A DNA stretch of 64,000 bases, taken from assembly GCF_030463565.1 (NCBI RefSeq), contig NC_134649.1, positions 39,953,044 through 40,017,043 of the forward strand, written 5' to 3'. Under the pieces are notes generated by a model that searched no databases, was not told the DNA's origin, and saw nothing but the letters and a program-made list of their open reading frames with translations. Position 1 is the first letter of the stretch. Every line of letters begins with the position of its first letter. This document shows positions 38,701 to 52,200 of this stretch, in pieces. Position numbers and translations under genes: made by a program. The stretch is from Pelecanus crispus (Eukaryota > Chordata > Aves > Pelecaniformes > Pelecanidae).

Positions 38701-41085
38701 CGCATCCATCAAGAATCCTGCTCTCCCCCCCTTTACTTAGCCCATCTCCCGATTAGCTCTGAGAGCCACAGCGCAGCAAGAACTTGATCGCTTTTATTTC
38801 CGTAGTGCTCCTCTGATGAGGTCGTAACACTTTCTGTCCATGTAAGAAGGCAGCGGCAAACCTTCCTAGACAGAAGAATTAACTACAGATGAGCCTGCTG
38901 AAGCCAAGAGGTAAAACTCAACGAAAGCAACTCATTTTTCATCTACAGTGTAGCTGGACCACAAAGTTTATGAACAAACCCAGTTCTGTGGCTACAACAG
39001 TGCAGGGGGTCATCTATTAAACCTGCCCCAGTTTTCGAGAGTAGGGAACAGGAATCCAATGTAGGAGGCTAGTAAACCAAGTCCCCTACATTGAAACAGT
39101 AGTTACACACTTTTCCTTGTCAGAAGAAAAGCTATAAAAGCTGTTTCTAGATCTATACAAGCATTCAAATCAGCAGAACTGGGAGGAACTGAGCAAAACA
39201 GAGTTATTTTTACCTCTTTTCTCTTGCTGCTTGCATCACACTCCTGCATGCACATCATGTCTCTGCAGGAGGTACTTACCATAAGGTTGCTTGCTTTGAT
39301 TTTAATGTTTGAATCTGGTATATTTATCTGCCCAGTCAGAGGCAGAGTGACAAAATTATGATCTAATTTGCTAAGGGTCATGTGGACATAGGCTTATATG
39401 GACTAATATATGAAAACAGAATTAGGATTCAACTAGCATTTCATCCTTGCCACCACATTTTCTGGATGACTGTCTTTTGCTCCATTTGTAAATATAATTT
39501 TGGCTTTGGCTCAGCAAAGGACTGAAATATATCTTAAGTTTATGCATATGCATTACTTAAACAGTGTCCTGCAAACATGTTTAACAATCAAAAAGATCAA
39601 ATCTATTATATTGTTAAAAAACTGCTTTGTAGTTGGAAAATGGGTACCTATTTAAAATCCAGGGGTCAGTTTCTTTCTATTTAGTGGTGATTTCAAAAAA
39701 GTGTGCGAAATCAATTTTTTAAACAAATCTCAAATGAAAACATTTTCAACATAAAAACACATTTGAAGTGTAAATGTATATCTGAAGCAGATTCCATTTA
39801 AGTGAGACTCCACAAATAAAAACTAATATTCTTGCCTGCAACTCCCAAGTTTCTTTTGCTCTCCAGCCCCAGATACAGACTAAGCTTTGAAGCTTAAATG
39901 GGGTGAAACCCTGGCCATGCTCAAGCCAGAATTTTTTTGCTACCAGATCCATCGTCCTAGGTTGCTACCTGAGACTGCAACACCAGCACAGTGGGCAGGG
40001 CTGCAGGCTGGGAACCCCGCGCTCGCTGGGCTGCTGCACTGCACCCCACTCCCCCATCAGTGAAATGTCGTTACGGGTATCCTGCTGCTTTCAGAAAGCA
40101 CTTTGATGTCTTCAGACAGTAATTGCTACCAAGCCAAATGTTAAATGCTGTACTGTTATTTCTCAGGATTACCCTCAGGGCACAAATAGGGGAAGCTGGG
40201 AAGAGGGAGAAGAAATAACACAGGGTGCAAAGCCATCACCCTGTTGATGTTCAAGTCACTCCTCAGAATCACCCCACTTAGACCAGAACACCTCCAATTA
40301 ACTCACTGACTAATGCTGTAAATGCCAAGAGGTAATTACAAATAACTTATCTATTTTAATGAAACCTAGTTTTAAAGTGTACCTAGCAATTCCCCAGACA
40401 CAGCTGGGTCCATGCTCCTGAGGGCTTAGACGCAAGATCCCATCACTGCAGTCTCACAAGTTTCTTTGTTTCAGCTGTGAGGTGGTGGCAGCCTCTGGGC
40501 AGGGCAAATCTGAGATGATTCAACTCAGTTTACCCAGCAGCGGAAGAGAGACGAGTGACGTGAGACCTGCTCACATTTGCCATAAAGGAAAAGTTAACTG
40601 ATGCAAGGCATAACAAGACCCCTAGTTGGCCAGAAATTTGGGATGGATCTGCCTATATCATCCCCTTACAGCATCCCCTCCAAAGAAGCCAAAACGTCTT
40701 TAAATGACAAATGCACTTCTGAAGAGAAACAAAGATAATTAATCAAGAGCCAGCAGAGAAGAGAGAAAAGAAAGAAAAATGTTCATGTCTCATTCTCTCA
40801 GTGCCCACCAAGTACTGGCACATGGATCTCCTCCTCCATGGCTGGGGTTAGTCAACACAAGGACCCCCGGCAAACTGCCCAGCACCCTCCTGACCCTAAA
40901 GTGCCTTCCCCCCACTTCTGAGGCCAGCCGCCCTCTTCACCCTCCTCCTCCTCTTGGCAGTTTCCCCTGTCTACCTTTCAAGCTGTGGGCTCACCTCACA
41001 CTTGCTCTCCCCCCTCCACCTCTCCCTGCAAGGGTCCGACCAGATCCAGGCAATTCTTTTTTAAAAGGAAATTAAAATAATATTA

Positions 41086-41111
41086 CTAATAATATAATAT
41101 AATATAATATT
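41086..41111. repeat. (AATAT)n microsatellite
   Basis: Four exact AATAT units (41091-41110) with degenerate flanks. Confidence 0.75.
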
Positions 41112-41369
41112 AGTCTGCAGCACAGACCAACTGATCAGTTGAGATGCATTCTTTGCCCAAACCCTTCATGCAGCTGCTTTTCTCTGCAGCCGCCAGCTCA
41201 TGGAGGCAGGAACCACACATCTAATTCAGCATGGGATAAATCACAAGCACTGTGAGCGCTACCAGGAAACCCCACGTAATCTTATATCTCTCCCCTGGGC
41301 CCCTCCAATGTGCCAGGGTGGAAAGCAGCAGCTCTTACAACTGCTAGCACAAGTCTGAGCAATACTTAC

Positions 41370-41450
41370 AGCTGATTGTAATTCCAAGCTCTACACCCCT
41401 TTTCTTGGGCAATTTAACGTGGAAAGTACCGCTGCTGGGTATGACAGACT
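41370..41450 (-). CDS. GRIP2: GRIP2 exon: PDZ5 first strands
   Basis: Residues 414-439, 81 bp. It reads [18 protein letters not shown] and [13 protein letters not shown] is the PDZ5 binding loop. [17 protein letters not shown] is almost invariant between GRIP1 and GRIP2. Acceptor is TTTTATAG and donor GCT|GTAAGT. Confidence 0.96.
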
Positions 41451-42111
41451 CTATAAAACCAAAAACAGACGAAAAAGAAAATAGGAGAAAAGAGAGAGTT
41501 TTCAGTTGCATGGACGGTTTCTTTGGAACCAAGAAAAACAAGCCTGTAAAACTCAGCTTTACTGGTTCAAATAAGGCTGTTATTCAAGGCCCTGTGGACT
41601 TCAGGTTAAAATTTGGATTCTCATTAAAAATACATGCTCTGAACATCAAGAGAAATGCTCACATCATGCTGTATTTCAAGACTGAGGCAGTTCTGTCAAG
41701 ATAAAAGGAAGAAAACTTTTTTTTTTTTTTAATACAAAGCTGCACTTTAGCCCCAGCCAATAGCTTTGTCTCCTTCCTTGCTTCAAGGCCATAAATTAAT
41801 ATAAATATTATACATATTAATGGCAAATATTTAAAGTGCAGGTGGCCCTTCATCTACTCCTTAGGCTTATCTCGGTGCCAAGTGGTGAGCACAAGGCATT
41901 TATGAAAAGATCAGAAGAAGGACCCTCCATCTCACTGCACATTAGAGAACAATGAGAAATGGAAAAGGTCCTCACAGGGTCTTCTTGTTCTTCCCTCTGA
42001 GCTCTAGCAAAAAACTCATGTATTTTTGGGAATACACTCCCTCCTACAGGTTAGGAAAGGTACTGGCAGAGTCCTGCTGGTAGTGAGGAGCAGCAATCCT
42101 TTGGCACATAC
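41451..42111 (-). other. GRIP2: GRIP2 intron between PDZ4 and PDZ5
   Basis: 0.66 kb, phase 1, donor CAG|GTATGT. It contains a T12-T13 run near 41718 and no other feature. Confidence 0.8.
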
Positions 42112-42257
42112 CTGCGACATCAAATTCAATCTCGAGCACCACTTTGTTCGTGAGCGCGGCATCACGTAAAAGCTGATTAGCTTCCTCCATAGTCCCATCC
42201 TCAGTCGCAATGCCATTGATAGAAAGGACTCTGTCTCCTACTTGCAGCAGCCCACAC
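42112..42257 (-). CDS. GRIP2: GRIP2 exon: PDZ4 second half
   Basis: Residues 365-412, 146 bp, the same length as the equivalent PDZ2 and PDZ5 exons. It reads [20 protein letters not shown], then [14 protein letters not shown] and ends VLEIEFDVA. Acceptor is GACTGCAG. Confidence 0.96.
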
Positions 42258-45200
42258 CTGCAGTCCACATTGGGAAAAGATGAGAGTGATAAATGCAAGA
42301 GCACATGCCCTCCTACCTTATCTAACAGTATATAGCTCTTTCCGTGGGCCTGCGCCCTCTGAAACTCAAACTAATGGCACTGAAAATTGTACGAGTCCTC
42401 TGCTTAATACATGGCTACTATTGAAGCTACAAGCCAATGAACTCACTGAAATGTCTCAGCAAACTGGATAATCATTTATCTCTTGTAATTGCATTTCTGG
42501 AAGCCAAATGTACATTGATACTGTTTAACTACCTTGAAAGGCCAATATTATTCCGATGTGATATCCCACCCATATAACCACAACTGGCACTTTGGGGTTT
42601 TTGGTTTAGACCCACTTTCATCAGCAGGTTATTTTACTTTGGAAGAAAAACGATGGCAAGGCTATGTCAGAGATATACTGCTACTGCATGGTTTGTCCCT
42701 TGGGACCCCTCTGTATTTATAAGCAAGTTTTTTTTCACACATGAACCACGACATTCAATATTCACCCTCCCTTCTTTCTTTCTTTTTTGTTTTTTTTTTT
42801 TTTTTTTTAAAATATACTGTAACACCAGCAAGACAATCCTCCACCTTACTGAGCTGGCCCATGGCTCTACAAAATAAAAAGTGTAGTGTTCCCTGTAACT
42901 GGCCATGGGCAACTACTCATCTTCCTTCTCTTCCACACCCTTCATCAGTTGTTTGCTATTAACCACATCTTTTCAGATTATCCACTCATGACCTGTCTAT
43001 AAGGCTGCCTACTTGAGCAGAGCTTGGGAAACCTTTCCTCTTTCATCATTAATATAAACTACAGAGTAGTCTCCAAAATAGGTTGAGGGTTCACCTCTAC
43101 ATTTGGAGTTATTTTACCACTAAGATTTCACAGAAGGCATCAGCTATCCTGTTTTGAGCCTTCTCCAGAGAATCTTTATTCCCCTGCTCTTTAACAATCA
43201 AGCACATCCTTTGCCCTCTCCTTTCTAGATGTCAACTTCCAGTGATATTTCACGGAAGACAGCTTGGTTTTTGCTAATCCTTCCAGCCACTCTTCATCAC
43301 TCACACCCAATTCAATTGTAAGAAAACATGGTATGCAGCTTCTGGGCACACAAAGATAACATCAAAGGCAACAGACACTGGCTGTATTTATTATTCACCT
43401 CCAAACAACAGGACATATATGAAAGGCCAGGTTTATCAAGAAAAAATGCACACATCCAAATTCAAGGAAAATGCACAAGCACAACAGTTTTTGCCGGTGT
43501 CCATCAAAAGTTGAGATACGAGCAAGTTTGGAGAGAGCCTAGGGAGGTTATTTTACTGGTAGGAAGGTATTAAACTTGCAGTATATTTACACTGCTGCCT
43601 GAGTTCCTGCCACCCATGGAAAAACGCTGGTTATTTTATGAGATGTAAGTTCAGAATTGTTTGTTCAAAGACACTTGGATTAGGACAGACAACTCTATGC
43701 TGTATAAATGAATCCACCCTTGCGAATAAATTACATCAGGTTTAATTACAGTCCTTTACTGGACTTGTGGATATGCAGCCACATAGATGTGCTTAGAAGT
43801 ATCAGCCTACAAATATGAAGATGGCAAGGAGTACAAGAGAGACGCCTTCTCTAGCACTGAGAGCTCTCTCGCTATAGCCAGAATACACCTTTCAGTAAGG
43901 AGGGATCAACATCGGCATCACACAGCCATCACTTTGTCATTTCAAGGTCGCACAAGGACACAATCCATTTTGGCACCGCTGTTTCAGCTGCAACAGCTGC
44001 GAGATCCCAGGATACTTTTACTCAGCACCAAAGCAAACGTTTGCCACCTTTTCCACCAGAGATGCCTTCTCACAAAACAACTGTTTCTTGTGTTTCTTCA
44101 CTCAAAGTAGATTTCCCTGACTGTTTTACAGCCAATACCTCTGTCAGGTCGGAAGTATTTTATTTCTTTTACTATTAGCTTCAGTCAATCATGGTTGTTT
44201 AAGCCCCAGTCTTGCAGGTTTATAAAAGTTTGTGGAGTGAAGCCACAACCTTCTGGCTCCCTCCATGAGGGCAAGGAGACCCAATGTGCTTCGATAACTC
44301 TTCAGAACAATTCCAGAGACGCCAGCTTCCAACTGTCATGTGCTCTTGCACTGGGAGCAGGGCCCTGGGAGCCAAGGCTCCTGCAGACCTCTCCTTGGCT
44401 CTGCTGTGGGATCCTACATGGACTTTTTGGATGGCTTTCCCAAAGAGAGGTCATTTGTCTCAGAGATGCAGGGTCTAACATCAGAGCTCACAAAGTGCTT
44501 TGAGATCATGGGAGGAGAAGTGCTTTAAAATCAGAAAGAACAAGAGTACAGGCATCTCCCAGAGTGAAAGACAGCCTTTTGGATGTGTTGGAGTCCATGA
44601 TGGGAATGTCTCCCTGGGGTTGCAGAGATTGATGGGAATGTCTCCCTGGGGTTGCAGAGATTTGTACTTTGTCATGACTCATTTCTTGGGCTCAAAGACA
44701 GCAACAGAGCAGCGGAGACGTCTTGCTAGATGCAGAGCATTGCAAATTCAAGCCTCAGGCAGGATATGCACTAAAGATCTCACCCAGTATCAACAGCATC
44801 TGCATGGTCACTCCAGCTGTGGGGTGAGTGGCAGCAGCTGTGACCATAGCCATACCACTGACTGCAGAAACCAATCCGTCATGCCCTTGCACGCCCCCAA
44901 GTTGGCCTGCACAGGTGAGACGTGCACATCTGTGTATGTCTGTACATCTGTGTCTGCACCTCAGTGGGTGGGTCCCAGCCCCCAAAAGATCAAAGCTTTA
45001 CTGACAGCTTCACACAGCTGCTAAACTTTCCTTTTGCAAACTACTCATACTCAAAAGCCAGAAACACAATGATCAAAAAACTGTATCTGAGCAGAGCTAG
45101 GAAACACATAACTCAGCAGGAAGCATTGATTTTGGATACCGCGATGGAGAAGCCAGATACTCTCCCACTGCTGTCAATGACAACTGGGGGAGGAAGGACA

Positions 45201-47646
45201 CAAAAGCTGCGTGTTTCAAGGCAGCCAAGAGGGGACATCAGGCATCTTCCTATTCTACCCTCCCTGCTGATAACAGGGGCTGAATCACTGTCTCATTTGG
45301 AGCCCAAAGGCTTCATCTTGCACCCAGGAAACAAAACAACAGGTGGGGAGGGAGGTCTATTAGAGGCTATTGGCTGTAAACCAAATCACAAGTCAGGGAG
45401 GTGAGAACTTTTGCTTCAAACTGCCTGCCACAAGCTAGTACAAACCAGATAATAAATGTGAGGCAGCCCAACCTCCCTGAAAAGAGGGTGATGCCATCCT
45501 CCTCCCTGGTAGCACTCAAATTTGCTAGACATCCAAGAGGCAGCTCCTCCATAGCAAGGCAGATGGGTGAAGTGATTGTGGGTCATGCCCTTGCACAACA
45601 GCACATTCAGATTCACAGGTCTTGCGCAGGAGTGTGTGAATATGCAGGACAGACCCAGGCTGCTGAGCCTGATCCCTGTATCCCCACCACTCAAACTTTT
45701 TTGCAAAGGGCAACAACTGTAGCACAAGAAAGAGCATAGCCCAGCCTCAGCCAAGAGCCTGGCTTGGTAAAGGGGAGAAAAATGGCTCTAATGTCTTGGG
45801 TTGCAGTTATAGCAGAACCTCTCAAGGGCAGGGAATAAGGTATCTAGGAAGGATGGAGCAAACAAGTTCTGTGGGATAGCAAGAAACAAAAAGTGAAGTG
45901 AAAACATAAAGCTGTCTTTTTCACCTCACTGCAAACCCAGTGCACTTATCTCTTCAAGATGCGCAGGAAAAGACAGTGTTTTCCTGCCAGCTAGGAAGAG
46001 CAGCGCAGTCTAGGAAAGGAAGAAATACACAGCAGAGGCTTAATCCCCAAATCCAATCTAGGCTGCAAACACAGAGAGGATTGCTCCCTGTCGCCAGAAA
46101 GTGGCAGCCAGGAGAGCGTGAATCCTGCTGGGTGGGCAGCCGAGAGGGAGAGCAGCGTGTGTGACACATTAAAGCCAAGCAAGACTGCACTGCTAGTCTT
46201 TGCTTTCACTCCAGGCTTGGCAAAAGCCTAAACCAAAGCCAAGCGGATTGCAGCATACCTCGCTCCTCCCCTGGGACAGCAGGCTTTGTTGCTGCCTGCC
46301 TTTTATAAAAGGAGTTTGGTGCTTTGCAATGTGAGCCAAATTCACCCTGGTAATAGAGGATTAAAAAACCAAAATACCATCACTTTCCTTTTTAAACCCT
46401 GTTTGGAAACAAACAAACAAATGGCATAAAAGGCTTTTGAAATGTCTCTTAACCCATATCACTCAGGACAACTCTTTTTCCTGTGCCAGCCCCTTATCGC
46501 CGTCCTCCCACAGACAGAAGTGCCAGGCACTTGTGCTCCTCCCTGCCTCTGCATCAGCTGCCTGGAGAAGGTACCACACAGAGACCGCTCTGCACAGCAA
46601 GGACTTGTATTATCCTTTTGCAGGTGCTTTCCCTGACATATGACTCCCCCGTGTGCTCTTTTCCCAGGCTGGGCTGGGGACACCAAACCATCAGCACATG
46701 CTGATGAGGCCATTGGAGACTTCTCCTCCCAAGGAAGTCTCTGCAGCAGGCGCTGAGCACTGCCACATCATTGCACCTCAGGCACCCCTAGGCAGGAGGG
46801 AAATCACAGGCAGGAAGAGAAATGAGTATGGGGGCATAAGTGCCAGCTTGCTCACCCCTCATGATTCCATCTGCCTACGAAACCAGCTCTCCTTTCTGCC
46901 CCACAAGAGCTCAAGCCATGCTGGGACCCGGTCCATTTAGTACAAACAACCTTGCTAGAGGGTATCTACATCGTAGTGCACAGACACTCGAGCAAACTTT
47001 AAATCCAGCCAGCAAGGGTATTGGAAAAAGTTTAGCCAGAGCAGCCAGAGCTCCTGAGCTGAGGCTCGGCCGCTGGAGGAGTCATTGCTCCTGGTATTCC
47101 CGGGGGGTGACACACAGCATTCTGCTCTTTTCCCAGCATTATAGAGCCAAAAGCAAGAGTGGTTAAATGCAGCGCCTACCTGCTCCTCAACCAGAGCCCT
47201 CCTCTGCAGTTCAAAACCTCACTTTTAGGCCAATTTATATAGCTGGGCTCTGCTACAATGAAACCAGGCAGAAAACACTTTGCTGGGCCCACTTGTTTAG
47301 ATCTTTGCCCTTTCTGCACGCAGACAAAAGCTTTATCTTTCAAAGAGGAAGGAAAAAAAAAAAAAAGGAATGGGAATGGCTCTCTCACACAGACACACGC
47401 TCCCTTCCTCCTCCTCCCAGAACAGCCGCAGCCTGGTGCCAAGACGTTCACCTGGGATGCGAGGGAGGCCGCGGTCAGCCGACGAGTGCAGAAATGGCAG
47501 TGACAGTAAACCATGCCCAGTGAAGAATGGGAGATATTACAAGGATGATAGTAAATATCTAAATGAGCCTCTGAGGAGAGAAAACAAACCAAACCATGAA
47601 ATGTTCAGCAGCAGCACCATCAGCATCCAAGGGCAAGGTCTCTAAC
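42258..47646 (-). other. GRIP2: GRIP2 intron within PDZ4
   Basis: 5.4 kb, phase 2 in an Arg codon, donor GAG|GTTAGA. It contains a long T run near 42788-42810 and the exact 32-bp duplication at 44599-44662. Nothing else is recognised. Confidence 0.75.
44599..44662. repeat. Exact 32-bp tandem duplication
   Basis: The unit GATGGGAATGTCTCCCTGGG followed by GTTGCAGAGATT occurs at 44599-44630 and again, identical, at 44631-44662. The perfect identity implies a recent duplication. Confidence 0.95.
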
Positions 47647-47833
47647 CTCTCTGCCGGGCTGTCAGGCTCAATAAAACGGACGAGAGGTGGGGAAGACAGG
47701 GTTTCAGTAGCAAAGATGCCTCCCTGGAGCTGAAGTCCGAAGCCATTCAAAGGGTCTCCCCTGAGCACCACCTCTGTTGTCTCCGTGTGGACTATCTGCC
47801 CGCCAGGACCCACCGTGCTGGAGGCCAGTGACA
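47647..47833 (-). CDS. GRIP2: GRIP2 exon: PDZ4 first half
   Basis: Residues 303-363 with split codons at both ends, 187 bp. It reads [38 protein letters not shown] and ends FIEPDSPAE plus a split Arg. FGLQL is the binding loop. [12 protein letters not shown] is a GRIP2-specific lead-in and the best single discriminator from GRIP1 here. Donor is GAG|GTTAGA and acceptor CTCTCAG. Confidence 0.97.
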
Positions 47834-48062
47834 CTGAGAGGAGGAGAGAGGCAGAAGGTCAGGGTAGCCACCGCTGACGTGGCAGGTCCGGTCACAGACC
47901 TCAGTCTAGCAGTGGTGGGGACAGTGACCAAGGATGAGGGAGGCACTGACAGTGCTGAGATGAGCGGTCCTACCCCGGCTAACAGTCAACAACAATAAGG
48001 ACAATAAGGACAGCAAGGCAAGCATGCACACCCCGTCCAACCCAGCCTACCACCACTCTTAC

Positions 48063-48215
48063 GTGAGCTCTTGTGCTCCTTCTTCTTCTGCCTCCTCCTC
48101 AGCATGGTGGTGCGGGGGCTCATGGGGTGGGAGCTGCGAGGTAGTGTGTTTGAGTTCTGGCAGGGGAAGCCCTGCGCATTCATGGTGGGAGACGAGAAGG
48201 TGGCAGCCACCAGAG
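48063..48215 (-). CDS. GRIP2: GRIP2 exon: PDZ3-PDZ4 linker with basic run
   Basis: Residues 252-301, 153 bp. It reads [16 protein letters not shown], then [16 protein letters not shown] and the basic segment [13 protein letters not shown]. It matches human GRIP2 FSSPTLNHAF...[15 protein letters not shown]. It is probably disordered, with SP sites that could be phosphorylated. Acceptor is TTTCCCCAG and donor CAC|GTAAGA. Confidence 0.94.
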
Positions 48216-49124
48216 CTGGGGAAATACAGAGTGTATTAAGGATGTGTGCAGAGAAGTGCAGCAGTGGGTTAATCTAATGGGTGTTCATCAAACACCCAAT
48301 GTGTTTGGACTAGCTCCTTCTTCCCAGTTCCAGGGCTCAAGATTGAGGTGAGAACCTTGTCCTGGGCTTGCAGCTCCAGAAGAGCTGTGAGAGTGGGCTT
48401 GGGCTCAAGATGGACATTGCTGTCTGGTGTGCAGTGGCTCCAGTGACTGGGCTGTCTGTCACTGCAGCACCCAGGCCACCAAGTGAGAAGTGCATCATGG
48501 ATGCAGGGCAGCCAACAGCAGGTTGGCACAATGGCACTAACAAACCTTAAATACGTAGAAAGAGAAACCACAGCTTGAACTTGAGCTGCTGAGCAACTGG
48601 GCTGTCCTGTTTGCTTCCCAACACACAGAGCAACATTTCCTCCCTATCTTACTGTCATAAGACAAGAAACCTGGGACTGAACAGAGCCTGCTTCCTGCAA
48701 GAGGTGGGCTTACAGACAGATTTTGAACCAGCTGTAATCCCACTGCTAACATGTGTGGCACCAGGGCTGAGCAGGATGTGTTGATGTACCACGCTCCTAC
48801 ACACCACCAGAGCCTGCTCTCCTTGTCCCATAGCAACTCATTTTTGCCCTTGCCCATATGAAACCAGGCACTGGGGTGGGGGGTTAGAGGATGGGAGCAC
48901 AGGTCTGCCCAGCACACCGCTGTCACTGTAGTTACCAGATCTGCACGTGCTGGGCTGCAGATACTGATTTTGCACCTCAGCACTGGACCTGTGAAAACAG
49001 TGCAGATGACCAAGGAGGAAACAACTGACACCTGTGGCTATGGAATTGGATATTACAGAAATGGAGGGGCACAACATGAATGAACACATGCAGGGATGGG
49101 GGCAACACCGTGCGCTGGGGTTAC
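48216..49124 (-). other. GRIP2: GRIP2 intron in PDZ3-PDZ4 linker
   Basis: 0.9 kb, phase 1, donor AAT|GTAACC. Nothing else is recognised. Confidence 0.75.
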
Positions 49125-49250
49125 ATTTGCAGTAATCCTGTCCGGACGTCTGGTTCCATGTGGGTGTCTTGCAGTGCCCGGGGTGGTGGGTATGACAGTA
49201 GTTGACACAGGGGTCCCAGCAGTGGTGGTGGTCGCTCTTCTGCACCTTGA
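49125..49250 (-). CDS. GRIP2: GRIP2 exon: Cys/His-rich linker segment
   Basis: Residues 210-250, 126 bp. It reads KVQKSDHHHCWDPCVNYC, HTHHPGHCKTPTWNQTSG and ends QDYCK. It aligns with recalled human GRIP2 KVQRSEQLHRWDPCVPSC / PGHCRMPTW. Five Cys and seven His fall within 41 codons, more than in the human linker as recalled. The donor AAT|GTAACC was picked by frame: it yields DYCKSL against human QSRSL. Confidence 0.9.
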
Positions 49251-52200
49251 CTGATGGCACCCAGGGGAGCAGAAATCACCGCAGGCAGGGAGGAGAAGAG
49301 AGAGAAAGAAAAGGTAAGAAGCATAAGCCAGGAGATTGTCGAAAAGAGCCTCGTACTAGCTCTGAACAAGTCAGAACCCAGCCACAGTGTGTCAAGCCCC
49401 AGCAGCAAAAACGCATCCCCACGTAACCTCATGACACTTGATGCAAAGTGGCAGAAATCCACCCCTTCCCCATAAAAAACTCCACATCCAGAGCCAACGG
49501 CCTGACAAAGCTGTGCTGGCAGCCCACAGATGTCATTACCATTTGCAGTCTGTTGTGCGACATGCAGAAGCTCCCTCCAGCCACAAGTTTCCCGCAGAGG
49601 CCATCGGTATTATCCGACAGCACTGGGGAAACCTCCTTGTGCTGTTTCCCACCTTGCTGCCACAGCTGCCCTCCCAGGGACAAGGCACAACGCCTTCCGC
49701 ACGTGCCAAGGACTGCTTTGAGCACTTTGCTTGGCTTCAGCGTTTGGTTGTTTAGTGGCTGCTCTTGGCCAGGAATCCATTGCAGGGTTCACATATGGAT
49801 GAAAGAGAGGAGTAGCGGAGGGCCACCTCCAGCTCACCGGAACAGAAGGGATTTTATACATCACTGGTTAAAGGCAATTACAGAGGGCAACTGACACAGG
49901 AAGAGATGCCAATACTGTGGCAAACAGTAAAGTAAAACATGGCACCAACATGGCAGACTCTATTCAAGGCCACACAGCTGATTTAGCTTCAACCCCGCCC
50001 AGCACATGTTGGCAGAAATCTGTTGCAGCATGACATCCATCATCTGGAATTCCCTTGTCCAGGAACTCTGGCTTTGCAACATCAGGTCACGATGCCACAG
50101 GTCTCCTCTGGAGTGCCTCAAACATTCCGTCAGGCACAGGTCCCTTGTCCGTTCTCATGGACGCTCCTTTTGCCCCTGGGCAACACAGGGTCAGTTTGGT
50201 TTTGCTTGCCCAGCACCACTGGGTTTTCTCTCTCAAATCTCTGCACCATGCTGTCTGGATCTATTTTCTTCCGAGAGGAATTGCTGGCTAGCGAGCAAGA
50301 TTGCAAGTGTCTCTTTCATTCAGCTAAGCATGAACAGCATCCCACAGCAGAGCGTTGCTGGAACCATGAGTTATCACAGAGCTCTTAACCTTGCAACCAC
50401 TTGCACTGACTGGCAACCACCTTTCCAGGATGAGATCTCCTCCAGGCTTTGTGTCCTCCAAGTAGGCAGAAAAACCACCAGCGCTGGTGCTACCAGCACT
50501 TTCTGAGGGTACAAACCTGGGACAGGGACTCTATTTAGTGAGTCCATCCAGAGATCTCATCTGAAGGTCATCTTGTTAGTGCCTTTAACAGTGGACAACC
50601 ATTTTGTGTGCATGCATCACAGGCATCAAATGATTTAGGTCAGGTTTTCCAACCAATATTGTGATTATATTCAGTCTTTGCTAAACATTTAGTGAGTTTA
50701 GCACTTAGTCCATCAAGCTCTTAAAAAATACACTTCCAGCTCTGAGCTTTCTATTTTGTGGATTCAAAAGTAAATTCAGAGCCAGACAGCTTTTAAAAAC
50801 AAAAATCAAATTAATAAGTGTAGCTATATCTAGACAAAAAGGAAAGTTTTTAATAAAATTAAACACTTTGAACCTGCAGGACAGAGCTTATGGGCATATA
50901 TACAAAATCATTTAATCCATTTATAGTAATTAACACTCTCCCATTTGTCTATAAATTCTTAGCTCATATCTGACAACAAAAAAAATTGCCTTTGAAACTC
51001 AGCTATCAGTGCATTGGGGAAGAGAAGAGATTTTGGACAAGTCTATGATAAAAGCCTACAACAGTCTTCCCCAAGCTTTCGAACATCATCCCTGCCTGAG
51101 GAAACCCATCCATCCCAGCACTCCTCCTGGGCACCATCCGCTCCCGTTGATCTTGTGAGCAGGGCATAATCCTCACACAAATTCTCCAAATGACCCCAGA
51201 GCCACAGAAAATGCAAACTCAGTTTGACAAATCCTGTGCTTCAGCATTAGACTGTATTTTTGCATGGCAGCTGCAGCTTCAGATCCCTCTCCACCTCCTC
51301 AATAACTGAATTTTGATTGCACGAGGAGCCACATTTAAAAAATATAACAGGCCCCATGCAGGCACACACTGGAAGGACTCAGTAATGCAAGTGCTGAACA
51401 GGGATGCGTCTGCATGGTCTCCTCTCCTCAGCTGCTTTCTCCGGGCTTCATTCTCTTGCCAACCATAACTGGTTTTGCATGGCCCATTTTTCCTTACTGC
51501 CCTGTTTGTTTCCCTAAACTCAGAAAAAGCAGCCTATAGAGTTGGCACTCAGCATCTGGAGCAGAAAGCAGCATCTCTCCTAGATCCAAATGCAGTTTGT
51601 CAACTTTGGTGTGGTTCCTCAGCTGCTCACCATGGGCTGCATGGTGCCGTGGCTGGTTGCGCCACTAAGGATCACTGCTTTGTGAGCTGCTCCTCTTGCC
51701 CAAAGCACTTTTCTTCCTGTCCCCACCACCTACCTTTCCCATCCCCATCAGCAATGGTGAAGATTCAAGCCCAAGTACTGGTCTCCAACCACACACCTCT
51801 GCCTCCTAACAGCCATGTGCATGAGCAGCATCCTTCCTTATGATCCTTCACGTGTTAAAGAGTTTAATCAAAAGTGGGAACAATTGTTATATTCCTTTTT
51901 TTTCATATTCATGTGTTGCAATTATTCTCCCAAGTTTGCGTTCTGTATTTCTGCCACAGCAAACTGATCTGATGTATGGAGCTTTGGGTAAAAAGGCTCT
52001 GAACACATCAAGCTGTCCTTCCACAGATCCTCCTCCTCCTGAGCTGCTACTGAATGTATATATTCTGAAATGAGATTAGAACGAGGGCACTAATGGAAGG
52101 AAGAGAATAGTTCACTTTAACAGCCATTGAAAAAGGATTATAGCTTTCCATTCTTTCTTGGGCACAAAGGTCAAGTCATCCATCCCCTTTGTTAAAATGC

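Larger units (their letters stand above)
32432..41369 (-). other. GRIP2: GRIP2 intron, 8.9 kb, with CR1 insertion
   Basis: Largest complete intron in the window. It carries a CR1 3' portion at 34757-35295 in antisense to the gene, a three-copy degenerate repeat at 35708-35799, and an AATAT microsatellite at 41086-41111. The remainder shows no recognised feature. Confidence 0.8.
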
